A stretch of 64,000 nt of DNA from Pseudomonas tremae (GTDB lineage: Bacteria; Pseudomonadota; Gammaproteobacteria; Pseudomonadales; Pseudomonadaceae). The stretch spans positions 16,066 through 80,065 of the forward strand of contig NZ_LJRO01000200.1 of the NCBI RefSeq assembly GCF_001401155.1, in the 5' to 3' direction. Shown piece by piece: positions 25,615 to 34,752 of this stretch (the stretch's first letter is position 1; every line of letters begins with the position of its first letter). A program made the translations under genes and the position numbers. The notes below the pieces were generated by a model. That model ran no database searches, was not told where the DNA came from, and worked only from the letters and a program-made list of their open reading frames with translations.

Positions 25615-26927
25615 GGCATCACTCGTTTCCAGAAGCGGGACATCAGGGAAGGGTCGCGCAGGGCTTCCAGTTGCTCCCAGGCTGGGTAGGCCAAACGAAA
25701 ATCGCTACCGTTCATGTGGGCATCCTTGGCCGGGTACAGGCGTCCGCCGGCTTCCCGGACGATAGCGTCCAGGCGCGGGAACAGAGAACCGGCCAGATCG
25801 TGGGTCTGCGGAAAGTCGAGCGCCAACGAGGTGCCTTGCATCGGAAATGACAACAACCCCGGTGAGACGATGTTGCCGCAGCGCTTGAGCACCGCGAGAA
25901 AAGATCCCCGCGCCGATGCGGCGATAACATCGAGCAACGCCTGAATGGCTTGTGGGGCGCAATTTTTCGGGATCACGCACTGGTATTGCTGAAAACCGTT
26001 GCGGCCATACAGGCGATTCCAGTGATGAAGGCGATCCAGCGGGTAGAAAAAAGATTCGTGGCTGCAGCGCCTTGGCGTGGATCGGCGTGGATGTGCATGC
26101 CAGTACATCGAATTGAAGGCGCGCAGTGAAAAGTTGTTCACCAGGGAAAACGGTGGCATGAACGGTATGCTCAGTGCGCGGCGCGGCGTTGCCATCAGCG
26201 AACCATAACCGGCATGGTCGCCGACGATGTAGACCCCGCGCCCGCTGTTGTTGCCTTTGGCCAGGCAGTCGATCCACGCCACGCTGTATTCGTGTCGGGC
26301 GTCCAGAGCCTGGGACAAATCAAAAAACTCTTTCAGGTTGGCAAAGCGCACGACGCAGCTATCAATCTGGCTGGTGCGGACAGGCATGAGTTGCAGATCG
26401 ATCCAGTTGATCACCCCGGTCAGGCCCAGGCCGCCGATGGTTGCGGCGAACAATCGCGGGTGTTCCTGCGCTGAACAGATCATCGGCGGCTCGCCTTGGC
26501 GGATCAGCCCGAAGCGCTTGACGTGACAGCCGAATGTCCCGCGTCGATGATGGTTCTTGCCATGAACGTCGTTGGCAACCGCCCCGCCCAGTGTGACGAA
26601 TCGGGTGCCGGGGGTGACCGGTAGAAACCAGCCATGCGGTATGGCTGCGTCGAGCAGTTGCGACAAGGTCATGCCCGCTTCGAGTCGGACCATGCCGGTC
26701 TGCCAGTCGGCGGCAATGAAGCGGTCCAGTCGGCGCATGTCCAGCACATGATCGCTGGCGGCCAGACAGCTGTCGCCGTAACTGCGTCCGTTGCCGAACG
26801 GCAGGCTGCTGCGATGGCGGCCAATGATGTCGGCAATATGTGTGGGCAAGCGCTCTATCGCTTCACATGCGTGACCTTGCTGCGGAATGAGGGGGTAGCG
26901 ACCCCATGAATAGAGAGGTGCGTTCAT
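25611..26927 (-). CDS. FAD-dependent oxidase, DprE1-like
   Basis: 438 residues with a vanillyl-alcohol-oxidase-type FAD domain. GNGRSYGDS near the N-terminus and NDVHGKNHHRRGTFGCHV match the FAD-binding signatures of DprE1, which oxidises the 2'-OH of decaprenylphosphoryl-beta-D-ribose. The C-terminal RLYPAKDAHM keeps the active-site lysine (about Lys401). At the position of the mycobacterial inhibitor-target cysteine (in WNICVDFP, from memory) this protein has alanine (SLALDFP, about residue 369). The start at 26927 overlaps the stop of the UbiA gene (ATGA); an upstream in-frame extension is rejected. Confidence 0.87.
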   Translation of the reverse strand: MNAPLYSWGRYPLIPQQGHACEAIERLPTHIADIIGRHRSSLPFGNGRSYGDSCLAASDHVLDMRRLDRFIAADWQTGMVRLEAGMTLSQLLDAAIPHGWFLPVTPGTRFVTLGGAVANDVHGKNHHRRGTFGCHVKRFGLIRQGEPPMICSAQEHPRLFAATIGGLGLTGVINWIDLQLMPVRTSQIDSCVVRFANLKEFFDLSQALDARHEYSVAWIDCLAKGNNSGRGVYIVGDHAGYGSLMATPRRALSIPFMPPFSLVNNFSLRAFNSMYWHAHPRRSTPRRCSHESFFYPLDRLHHWNRLYGRNGFQQYQCVIPKNCAPQAIQALLDVIAASARGSFLAVLKRCGNIVSPGLLSFPMQGTSLALDFPQTHDLAGSLFPRLDAIVREAGGRLYPAKDAHMNGSDFRLAYPAWEQLEALRDPSLMSRFWKRVMP

Positions 26928-28375
26928 GCTGCGACCCAGAAAACAGTCAGGAACAGAAATCCGATGCCTTGGCTCACCCGGTCGCGAATCGCGAACACCA
27001 CCGGGTCCTCGTTCATCTCGCCGCGATGAGTCAGCATCCAGATCCGGGTTATCCAGAACAGCAACAGGGGGCATGCCAGCCAGATCGCATGTGGGTGCTG
27101 GTAAAGGGCCGACGTTGCGCCTTCATGGATATAGAGCGCCAGAACCATGACGGCCAGATTGCCCGACGACGCTCCCAATGAGGCGATCATCTCCAGATCG
27201 CCGGGGTAGTAGCCGCGACCGCGTGTCCTGCTGGTCAGATTGCGCATCCGGGCGTCACGCAGTTCGGCGTAGCGTTTGACCAGCGCAAGGCTGAGAAACA
27301 GAAACATCGAGAACGCCAGAATCCAGAACGTCAGGGGTAACTGAAACGCCGCAGCACCTGCAAGGATGCGGGTGGTGTAGAGCATCGCCAGAACGATGAC
27401 ATCCACTGCCATATGCCGCTTCAGATAAAGCGAGTAAACCAGCGTCAACAGGTAATAAGCTGCCAGCACTGCCGAAAACTGCCACGGCAATGTGAGCATT
27501 GCGCCCGCGAACGCAGCCACCAGCAATAGCGGGATCGCGACCAGGCCGGACTTTATCGACAGTTGGCCGCTGGCGAACGGACGCAGGCGCTTGCTGTGGT
27601 GGTGCCGATCGTCTGCCAGATCGAGGAGATCGTTGAGCAGGTAGACGCTTGAAGCACACAGCCCGAAGCATAAAAATGCCAGTAAGCCGTCAAGCATCAA
27701 CAGTGGGTTCTGGAGTTGGTGGGCGGCCAGCAGCGGCACTAGAATCAGGGTGTTTTTCATCCATTGGTGCAGGCAAAGCGCTTTAAACCAAGCGTGCCGC
27801 CGCGTCGATGCGGTTTTGATGACCTGAGCGACATTACCCAGCGCGCGTGCCTTGCGCTCTACGCCTGCCAGCGGGCTGGCAACGATAGACTGGCGCGAAA
27901 CCTTCCAGACGCACAGGTCATCCCGCGAGTTGCCTATGTAGTCAAAGCCGCCTTCGCCGTAGAGGCTGACCAGCAGATCGCGTTTGCGATGGGCAGAGAG
28001 GTTGATCAGGCCATCCGAGGCCAAGACCTGATCGAACAGTTGCAGGTGCGTGGCTATTTGGCTGGCAAGTGTGTCATGGCAGGCCGTTGCCAATACCACC
28101 AGACGTCCGCTCTGGCGTTGGGTCTGTATGTAGTCAATGACCGCTGCGTGGTACGGCAGCAAGGTCACATCAATATCGGTGCCCAGCGCCAGCCCTTGTT
28201 TCAGCGACGCCTTGCCTTGCAGCAGCCAGGCAAAAATCCGCAACACCTGCAGCGGGTGATGGCGTATGAATGCCATCGCCGTTTCAAACAGCATGTCCGA
28301 AGACAGTAATGTGCCGTCGAGGTCGACCACCAGCGGAGGGTGAACCTCAAGAATTCTTCCCTGAATGCCGGACAT
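26924..28375 (-). CDS. HAD phosphatase - UbiA prenyltransferase fusion (DPPR synthase-like)
   Basis: 483 residues in two parts. Residues about 10-190 form a HAD domain with VVDLDGTLL (both catalytic aspartates) and IGNSRDD near its end. Residues about 200-483 form a polytopic UbiA domain with NDLLDLADD (NDxxDxxxD), KRLRP and YSLYLKRHMAVD. This UbiA branch includes decaprenyl-phosphate phosphoribosyltransferase, which attaches phosphoribose from PRPP to polyprenyl phosphate. The fused HAD domain could then remove the 5-phosphate. First gene of the operon; ATG at 28375 has AGGAG upstream, and the 28459 start is rejected. Confidence 0.85.
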   Translation of the reverse strand: MSGIQGRILEVHPPLVVDLDGTLLSSDMLFETAMAFIRHHPLQVLRIFAWLLQGKASLKQGLALGTDIDVTLLPYHAAVIDYIQTQRQSGRLVVLATACHDTLASQIATHLQLFDQVLASDGLINLSAHRKRDLLVSLYGEGGFDYIGNSRDDLCVWKVSRQSIVASPLAGVERKARALGNVAQVIKTASTRRHAWFKALCLHQWMKNTLILVPLLAAHQLQNPLLMLDGLLAFLCFGLCASSVYLLNDLLDLADDRHHHSKRLRPFASGQLSIKSGLVAIPLLLVAAFAGAMLTLPWQFSAVLAAYYLLTLVYSLYLKRHMAVDVIVLAMLYTTRILAGAAAFQLPLTFWILAFSMFLFLSLALVKRYAELRDARMRNLTSRTRGRGYYPGDLEMIASLGASSGNLAVMVLALYIHEGATSALYQHPHAIWLACPLLLFWITRIWMLTHRGEMNEDPVVFAIRDRVSQGIGFLFLTVFWVAA

Positions 28376-28652
28376 GAATAGTCGCTCCTTTGAAAGTGAG
28401 CGCACTATGGGACGAAAGCGGACATTCACCACGACAAAAAAGTTAAAGACCATCAGCAATATAGCCGTGCCGATGACGCCAGAGAACGTGTCTGCTTCAG
28501 CGCCGACGATGCTTGATGACTATTGATGGATGGCGAGTGATTGATATGGAGGCGGTGTACGCCGGTCGCGCGGATCCAAAAAAGAGTGAATTTCCGGCGT
28601 CGGTTTGAGTCACCTATACTCAAGTCACTGCTGAAAAAGGATCAGACTTTCA

Positions 28653-28877
28653 ATGGCACTTCCAAAGCACTACCGCATTGATTATCTGTTAAACGGTTCG
28701 TTCAAGAGCTTTTACATACGTACCGAGAACATGGATAACGCAGAGGCGTGGCACCACGCGAGTGTGGACGCAGGTCTGGCACGCATCCCCAAATACCGCC
28801 TGGAAAAAGTCCAGCGCGTGTCCAAACCCTATGCCGAGCACTTCGGTGTCACTGACGTGGAGTGGGCTCAGGCCTGA
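28653..28877 (+). CDS. Small DUF6555-like protein
   Basis: 74 residues, soluble, beginning with LPKHYRIDYLLNGSFKSFYIRTENMDNAEAWH and ending GVTDVEWAQA. I believe this is the Pseudomonas DUF6555 family (unknown function), recalled rather than searched. AAAGGA precedes the start. It stands alone between the divergent arabinose-type operon and a convergent MFS gene. The 277-bp gap upstream holds both promoters but no site I can name. Confidence 0.75.
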   Translation: MALPKHYRIDYLLNGSFKSFYIRTENMDNAEAWHHASVDAGLARIPKYRLEKVQRVSKPYAEHFGVTDVEWAQA

Positions 28878-28910
28878 GCCACTCCACGTATTGATGTCAC
28901 CCGCCTGACG

Positions 28911-30329
28911 TCAGCGGCTGCTTATCTGCTCCAGCGCCAGGTTGCGTGTGCGCGGTCCGAAGCGACCGATGGTGATGATCACGATCAACATGCTGATGAC
29001 AATGAATCCCAGCACGCCCGGCGTGCCGAAGTGATCGAGGAATATGCCGATCAGCAGGCTGCTGAACACGGTAGACAGGCGACTGAACGAGTAGCAGAAG
29101 CCTACCGCCCGGGCGCGTATATTGGTCGGGAACAGTTCGCCTTGGTATGAGTGGTAACTGAAACTCAGCCATGCGTTGCAGAACGTGATCATAATTCCGC
29201 AGAAGACCAGTCCTGCGGCGCTGCTCTGAAACGCAAACAGGCTGCCGAAAATCATCGCTCCGAGCGCTGATCCCACGATCTGCCATTTGTTTTCAAACCG
29301 GTTGGCAAACTTCACGAACAACAGCGGACCCAGCGGGTAGGCCAGCGTGATCACAAACGCATAGCCCAGGCTGTGGGTGACACTGAGGCCCTGACCGGAA
29401 AGCAGCGCGGGCAGCCAGTTACCGAAGCCGAAGAAGCCGATTGCCTGGAAGACGTGGAACACGATCAGCATGACGGCGCGCCGACGGTAAGGCGGTTGCC
29501 AGATATCTGAGAAGCGGCCTTTGCCTTCGAGTGCCACGTTCTGCGGTTCCGGTTGATCCAGCGGCTTGCCGTGGTCTTTGACGCAACGCGCTTCGATACC
29601 GTCCATGATTCGTTCGGCTTCGTCGTAACGTCCTTGCTGCGCCAGCCAGCGAGGTGATTCGGGCAATGCCGAGCGCAACCACCAGACAAAAAGGGCAAAC
29701 ACTGCGCTGCCGATCACCACCCAACGCCAGCCGGAATAACCAAACGGCGACAGAGGCACCAGCCACCATGACATGAGCGCAACGGTGGGGACTGACAGGA
29801 ACTGAATGAAAAAGGTGAAGGCGAACGCAGAGCTGCGAATACGCTTGGGCACCAGTTCCGCGAGATAAGTGTCGATGGTCACCAGTTCGACGCCCAGGCC
29901 GATGCCGACCACAAAACGCATGGCTATAACGCCCAGGGCAGAGGTTTGCAGGCCCATGATCACGGTGGCAACCGTGTACCAGATCAATGCGAAGGTGAAG
30001 ATTGTCCTGCGCCCTAATCGGTCGGCAACAGGGCTGAGCAGGCTAGCGCCCAGAAACAGCCCCAGAAAGGTGGCAGAGGCAAAAGCGGCCTGATCGGAAA
30101 ACCCGAACAGGCCTTGACTGCCCGTGGCGAAAATCCCGTCGCGAACCAGCCCCGGACTGATATAGGCGGTCTGGAACAGGTCGTAAAGCTCAAAGAATCC
30201 GGCGATGGAAAGCAGGGCAACCAGTCGCCATATCGTCGCAACCGCCGGCAGGCGGTCGATGCGCGCCGAAATCGAGGCAGCTCTTGTTGGGTCACTGACC
30301 GAGACGCCTGTCTGGAGTGATGAATTCAT
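28911..30329 (-). CDS. MFS transporter
   Basis: 472 residues, twelve predicted helices, with MFS loop motifs DRLGRRTIF after helix 2 and PESPRWLAQQGRYDEAERI after helix 6. It belongs to the metabolite:H+ symporter group that takes up sugars or organic acids. No catabolic genes are adjacent and the substrate cannot be told. A 214-bp gap separates its start from the divergent mntH-like gene; the gap is AT-rich with no clear operator. Confidence 0.88.
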   Translation of the reverse strand: MNSSLQTGVSVSDPTRAASISARIDRLPAVATIWRLVALLSIAGFFELYDLFQTAYISPGLVRDGIFATGSQGLFGFSDQAAFASATFLGLFLGASLLSPVADRLGRRTIFTFALIWYTVATVIMGLQTSALGVIAMRFVVGIGLGVELVTIDTYLAELVPKRIRSSAFAFTFFIQFLSVPTVALMSWWLVPLSPFGYSGWRWVVIGSAVFALFVWWLRSALPESPRWLAQQGRYDEAERIMDGIEARCVKDHGKPLDQPEPQNVALEGKGRFSDIWQPPYRRRAVMLIVFHVFQAIGFFGFGNWLPALLSGQGLSVTHSLGYAFVITLAYPLGPLLFVKFANRFENKWQIVGSALGAMIFGSLFAFQSSAAGLVFCGIMITFCNAWLSFSYHSYQGELFPTNIRARAVGFCYSFSRLSTVFSSLLIGIFLDHFGTPGVLGFIVISMLIVIITIGRFGPRTRNLALEQISSR

Positions 30330-30543
30330 CGGTGAGCATCCTGAGTTCTTGTTGGAATCTGGATGGTACTACTGATGATTTGCATTATTTTGTTTCTGAA
30401 TGCTTCAACGTGTGTTTTCTGAATGAATGATTGTTTAATCGTTAGCACTCTTGGTTTTCTGATTTCCTGTTTTTACTGCTTAGGTTGAGCCGATTGGCCG
30501 CCCGTCAGCACCGCCAGCGAAGTGCAGTGCGACGCTGCGAAGG

Positions 30544-31926
30544 ATGTATCAACATGTGTCGCAAAACCTTAGGATGGAGGCCTCGCTTTCTACCTGCCGG
30601 GTTCCCGTGACGTACAAATTGCCCACCACCGCTACAGCGCCTTTCTGTCCCTCGGCAACGACTGACAGCGTCAGCATTCCGCCCAACGCATCCTTGCTGC
30701 GCAAGATGATGCTGTTCGTTGGCCCTGGCCTGCTGGTGTCGATCGGCTATATGGACCCCGGCAACTGGGCGACCGCCATCGAGGCGGGCTCGCGTTTCGG
30801 CTACTCGTTGCTGTTTGTCGTGGTACTGGCCAGCCTGTCGGGTATGGTGCTGCAAAACCTGTGTTCCCGCCTTGGCATTGCGACCGGACGAGATCTTGCG
30901 CAGCTGTCTGCCGCTCGCTACAGCCGTAACGTCGCCACAGGCCAGTGGTTGCTGGCAGAGTTGTCGATTATCGCCACCGACCTGGCCGAAGTCCTGGGCG
31001 CTGCGCTGGCGTTTCATCTGCTGCTGGGTGTCTCTATCACCACCGGTGTAGCGCTGACCGCTTTCGATACGCTGATCGTGCTGGCCTTGCAGGGCGCCAA
31101 CTTTCGGCGTCTCGAGGCCATTGTCCTCGGGCTTATCGCTACCATCGCCACTTGCTTTACCGTCGAGCTGATTCTGATCAAGCCATTCTGGCCGGATGTC
31201 TTCGCCGGTCTGCGGCCGAGCTGGGATGTGCTGAGCAGCCAGGAGCCTTTGTACATTGCCATCGGAATCCTGGGTGCCACAGTCATGCCGCACAACCTTT
31301 ATCTGCATTCCTCGGTGGTCCAGACCCGGGTCAATGGTTCGGACCTGGTCAGCAAGGCTAGCGCCATTCGTTACGCGCGACTGGACACTGTCGGTTCACT
31401 GAGTCTTGCGCTGCTGATCAACGCCGCGATTCTGATCCTCGCTGCAGCAGCCTTCCACACCACCGGCCATACGGAGGTGGTCGAGATTCAGGATGCTTAT
31501 CACCTGCTCGATCCGCTGGTAGGAGGCGCTGTCGCCAGCGTACTGTTCGGCGTGGCATTGCTGGCAGCGGGGCAGAGCTCGACGTTTACCGGCACCATCG
31601 CCGGGCAGGTGGTGCTTGAAGGTTTTCTGCAGGCGAAGATCCCTTGCTGGCAGCGGCGCCTCATCACTCGTGCGCTGGCACTGATCCCGGCGTTGATCGG
31701 GGTGATCTGGCTGGGAGACGGCTCGGTCGGCAAAATGCTGGTGCTCAGTCAGGTGGTATTGAGTCTGCAACTGCCATTCGCCTTGTGGCCGCTGATCCGT
31801 TTTACCAGCGATCCGCAGCTGATGGGGCCGTTCGTCAACAGCCGCCTGGTAAAAACCGCTGCCTGGGGCCTGTTCGGGTTGATCTCTGCGGCCAACCTGA
31901 CGTTGCTGTGGTTCTGGATCATCTGA
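30544..31926 (+). CDS. mntH: Nramp-family divalent metal transporter (MntH-like)
   Basis: Up to 460 residues with eleven or so helices. The metal-binding motifs DPGNW (helix 1, residues about 71-75) and MPHNLYLHSS (helix 6) are intact, so it should import Mn(II)/Fe(II) with protons. The N-terminus is uncertain: ATG 30544, ATG 30574 and GTG 30607 are in frame and none has a convincing ribosome site, and residues before about 45 are not conserved in the family. No Fur or MntR box was obvious upstream. Confidence 0.9.
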   Translation: MYQHVSQNLRMEASLSTCRVPVTYKLPTTATAPFCPSATTDSVSIPPNASLLRKMMLFVGPGLLVSIGYMDPGNWATAIEAGSRFGYSLLFVVVLASLSGMVLQNLCSRLGIATGRDLAQLSAARYSRNVATGQWLLAELSIIATDLAEVLGAALAFHLLLGVSITTGVALTAFDTLIVLALQGANFRRLEAIVLGLIATIATCFTVELILIKPFWPDVFAGLRPSWDVLSSQEPLYIAIGILGATVMPHNLYLHSSVVQTRVNGSDLVSKASAIRYARLDTVGSLSLALLINAAILILAAAAFHTTGHTEVVEIQDAYHLLDPLVGGAVASVLFGVALLAAGQSSTFTGTIAGQVVLEGFLQAKIPCWQRRLITRALALIPALIGVIWLGDGSVGKMLVLSQVVLSLQLPFALWPLIRFTSDPQLMGPFVNSRLVKTAAWGLFGLISAANLTLLWFWII

Positions 31927-31987
31927 ACTCGGGCAGAGCAAGCGACTCTCAACTTGAGACCACCGTCAGCCGTGAGGAAACCCGGAC

Positions 31988-33439
31988 ATGAACACACCCC
32001 GCGACACTGCAAGCGTGTTCGAGACTGATCTACCGGCCCGTCTGGATCGCCTGCCGTGGGGGCGATTTCACACCTTGCTGGTGGTGGCTCTGGGCATTAC
32101 CTGGCTGCTCGACGGCCTGGAAGTGACCCTTGCCGGTTCGGTGGCAGGGGCCTTGAAGGCCAGCCCGGCGCTCAACCTCACCAACAGCGACATAGGCCTG
32201 GCGGGGGCAGCGTATATCGCCGGCGCGGTGCTGGGCGCGCTGTTCTTCGGCTGGCTGGCCGACCGCCTCGGGCGTCGCAAGTTGTTCTTCATCACCCTGC
32301 TGCTGTACGTCGGCGCTACTGCGGCGACGGCTTTCTCGTTCAGTTTCTGGAGCTTCATGCTGTTTCGGTTTCTGACCGGTATGGGCATCGGCGGCGAATA
32401 CACGGCTATAAATTCGACCATCCAGGAGTTCACCCCGGCGCGCTACAGAGGCTGGGTTGACCTGACCATCAACGGCACGTTCTGGCTCGGCGCAGCATTG
32501 GGGGCGATCGGCTCGATTGTGTTACTTGACCCTCAATGGCTGGGCGCGGAGCTGGGCTGGCGCCTGTGTTTTGGAATTGGCGCAGTGCTGGGGCTGCTGG
32601 TGCTGTTGATGCGCCTGTGGCTTCCGGAGAGCCCGCGCTGGTTGCTGATTCACGGACAATCGGCCGAAGCGAAGAGAATCGTCGAGCAGATCGAAGCGGA
32701 TCTACAACGTCAGGGCCACACATTGCCAGCGGTCGAGGGCAAGCCCCTGCGCCTGCATGTTCGAGACCATACGCCGCTCGGCGAAGTCGCCCGAACGCTG
32801 CTGGTGACGTTTCGACAGCGCTCGCTGGTCGGCCTCACATTGCTGACTGCACAGGCATTTTTCTACAACGCGATTTTTTTCACCTATGCACTGGTGCTGA
32901 CAGATTTCTACGGCGTGCCCGCAGAGCGAGTGGGCTGGTATGTGCTGCCTCTTGCGCTGGGTAATTTCTGCGGGCCGCTGTTGCTGGGCAGGTTGTTTGA
33001 CGTGATCGGGCGTCGAGTGATGATCAGCCTGACCTACGGCGTGTCCGGCATCTTGTTGGCAATAAGCGGTTACCTGTTCCAGCAAGGGCTTATGGACGTC
33101 ACTCAGCAAGCCATCGCCTGGATGGTGATTTTCTTCTTTGCTTCGGCGGCTGCCAGCTCGGCTTACCTGACTGTGGCCGAAACCTTCCCGCTGGAAATTC
33201 GCGCCCTGGCAATCGCGGTTTTTTATGCATTCGGCACCGGATTGGGCGGAATGATCGGGCCGACGCTGTTTGGTGAACTGATCGACACCGGCGAACGCAG
33301 CAATGTGCTGATTGGTTATCTTGTCGGGGCAGGGTTGATGTTGCTGGCGGCCGTTGTGCAGTCGATCTGGGGCGCGGCCGCTGAACGCAAGTCTCTGGAG
33401 GAAGTAGCGAGGCCGTTGTCGCAGGCCGGAGATCGGTAG
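31988..33439 (+). CDS. MFS transporter (sugar/organic acid porter type)
   Basis: 483 residues, twelve helices. Motifs: GITWLLDGLEVTLAGS in helix 1, WLADRLGRRKLFF in loop 2-3, GMGIGGEYTAINS in helix 4-5, and LPESPRWLL after helix 6. It is close to niacin/aromatic acid/alpha-ketoglutarate-type symporters. It follows the Nramp gene by about 60 bp on the same strand with GAGGAAA before the ATG, so cotranscription is possible. Substrate unknown. Confidence 0.88.
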   Translation: MNTPRDTASVFETDLPARLDRLPWGRFHTLLVVALGITWLLDGLEVTLAGSVAGALKASPALNLTNSDIGLAGAAYIAGAVLGALFFGWLADRLGRRKLFFITLLLYVGATAATAFSFSFWSFMLFRFLTGMGIGGEYTAINSTIQEFTPARYRGWVDLTINGTFWLGAALGAIGSIVLLDPQWLGAELGWRLCFGIGAVLGLLVLLMRLWLPESPRWLLIHGQSAEAKRIVEQIEADLQRQGHTLPAVEGKPLRLHVRDHTPLGEVARTLLVTFRQRSLVGLTLLTAQAFFYNAIFFTYALVLTDFYGVPAERVGWYVLPLALGNFCGPLLLGRLFDVIGRRVMISLTYGVSGILLAISGYLFQQGLMDVTQQAIAWMVIFFFASAAASSAYLTVAETFPLEIRALAIAVFYAFGTGLGGMIGPTLFGELIDTGERSNVLIGYLVGAGLMLLAAVVQSIWGAAAERKSLEEVARPLSQAGDR

Positions 33440-33443
33440 ATCG

Positions 33444-33641
33444 TCAGATGAACACGCCGCGAAGGCCGTCTACCGATGCTTGTAAACCGATGATGCGCTC
33501 GTTGACTTCTCGTGCTTCATGCGGACGAGACGTACGTTCAAGGTACAACAGATGCCCGGCCATGTTGACCGAGACGCGCTCAAGGTCGTCTGCGGTACGC
33601 TGTACGTAGGCCTGGATGTCTTTCAACTGCTCAATCTGCAC
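33444..33641 (-). CDS. Small hypothetical protein
   Basis: 65 residues from a GTG start with GGGGA upstream. The sequence is helical (IQAYVQRTADDLERVSVNMAGHLLYLE). It ends 4 bp from the convergent MFS gene. Not recognised; composition looks like real coding sequence. Confidence 0.6.
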   Translation of the reverse strand: MQIEQLKDIQAYVQRTADDLERVSVNMAGHLLYLERTSRPHEAREVNERIIGLQASVDGLRGVFI

Positions 33642-33786
33642 GGATGTTCCCCATTAGGTCGCATCCGAGCGCACTAGCCTGATAAATGAGCGACTCCAAT
33701 GAGCCTGCCAGCACGATTTGTCGGCAACCTGAACAGGTTTCTTTAATGCCTGGCTTAAATAAATTCATCAGGTAGCAGCGGCCCCG

Positions 33787-33990
33787 CTAATCCTCATCCT
33801 GCTCGTCCTGTTCCGTATAGGAATTCAGCAGCTCGGCCAGCGCCAGCGTGCGGTCCAGCCCGCTGCGACTGGACATGATATCGGCTACTGCCTGCGTGGC
33901 GGCGATTCTTGCAGCTTCGCGCTCGGCATCGGTGTTATTGGGCGTGGCAGCTTGCGCAGCCTCAATAATCGATTGCTCAAAGGTATTCAT
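33787..33990 (-). CDS. Small acidic hypothetical protein
   Basis: 67 residues, alanine-rich helical start (FEQSIIEAAQAATPNNTDAEREAARIAATQAV) and an acidic tail (EQDEQDED). ATG preceded by GAGCGAG. No family recognised; no membrane or signal segment. Confidence 0.65.
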   Translation of the reverse strand: MNTFEQSIIEAAQAATPNNTDAEREAARIAATQAVADIMSSRSGLDRTLALAELLNSYTEQDEQDED

Positions 33991-34053
33991 GGTGCTCGCT
34001 CTTCGGGTTCAGGTTGCTGTAATACCGAGAATACTGAAGTGTTTCAAGGGCGA

Positions 34054-34542
34054 TCAGTCGCCCTCGTAGGGGAATTCTTCAAGCGTTTGCATCAGCGCAA
34101 CGCCTTGCGGGCCCTGCATGTTATCCAGCACCCAGCAACTGTTGGCATTTTTGGCCAGTAACAGGCGTGTCGTCTGGCTGGTAACCGGCTGTTGCGGGGC
34201 GTCTTTGTAACCCAGGTTGTAGGTCATCTCGACCACCGCCTGTTTGTCGGAGTTGGACACCAGCTTCCAGTCGATTGGTTTCTGCACGTCGCCATCTTGC
34301 GCATCTGTCCACGGGTTGGCACTGACCGCACACTGATCGCCGTTCTGGCAGGCCCAGTCTTTCTTGAGAAGGCTCAACAGTGGTTTGGACAGGTAATCCG
34401 CGCCCCCTTTGCCGTTGACGTAAAAATCCTGATGCTTTTCGTAGATCCAGCGCGCGGTATCGACCGGGCTGGCAGCGGGGCAGGCGGCCTGCACGGTGGA
34501 GGACAGCAAGCAGGCAATGGCGATGGCAGCAGTTCTGGACAT
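34054..34542 (-). CDS. Secreted hypothetical protein
   Basis: About 162 residues with a short Sec signal (MSRTAAIAIACLLSSTVQA) and a mature domain with several cysteines (ACPAAS, WACQNGDQCAV, NSCWVLDNMQG). The pattern WIYEKHQDFYV...LL..WACQ and a C-terminal TRLLLAKNANSCWVLDNM suggests a periplasmic NTF2-like DUF3828-type fold, low confidence. The start at 34542 is chosen because the signal peptide begins there. Confidence 0.65.
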   Translation of the reverse strand: MSRTAAIAIACLLSSTVQAACPAASPVDTARWIYEKHQDFYVNGKGGADYLSKPLLSLLKKDWACQNGDQCAVSANPWTDAQDGDVQKPIDWKLVSNSDKQAVVEMTYNLGYKDAPQQPVTSQTTRLLLAKNANSCWVLDNMQGPQGVALMQTLEEFPYEGD

Positions 34543-34752
34543 GGAGCAGGCTCGCAGAGAAGGTGGCAGTGATGGTACAGGCTCACGCCTCTGCATTTGT
34601 AAGCCAAGCGGACAAAAAAGCAATGGTTTTAAGTTTTGTATCTGGCGCGCCGGATGACTGAAACCGGGTCAAGGGTAATTTCCTTCAATACGCTGTGCGT
34701 TGCCGCCATTACCTTGATTCGGTCATTTCTGATCGTGTTCGAGGAGTTCTCT

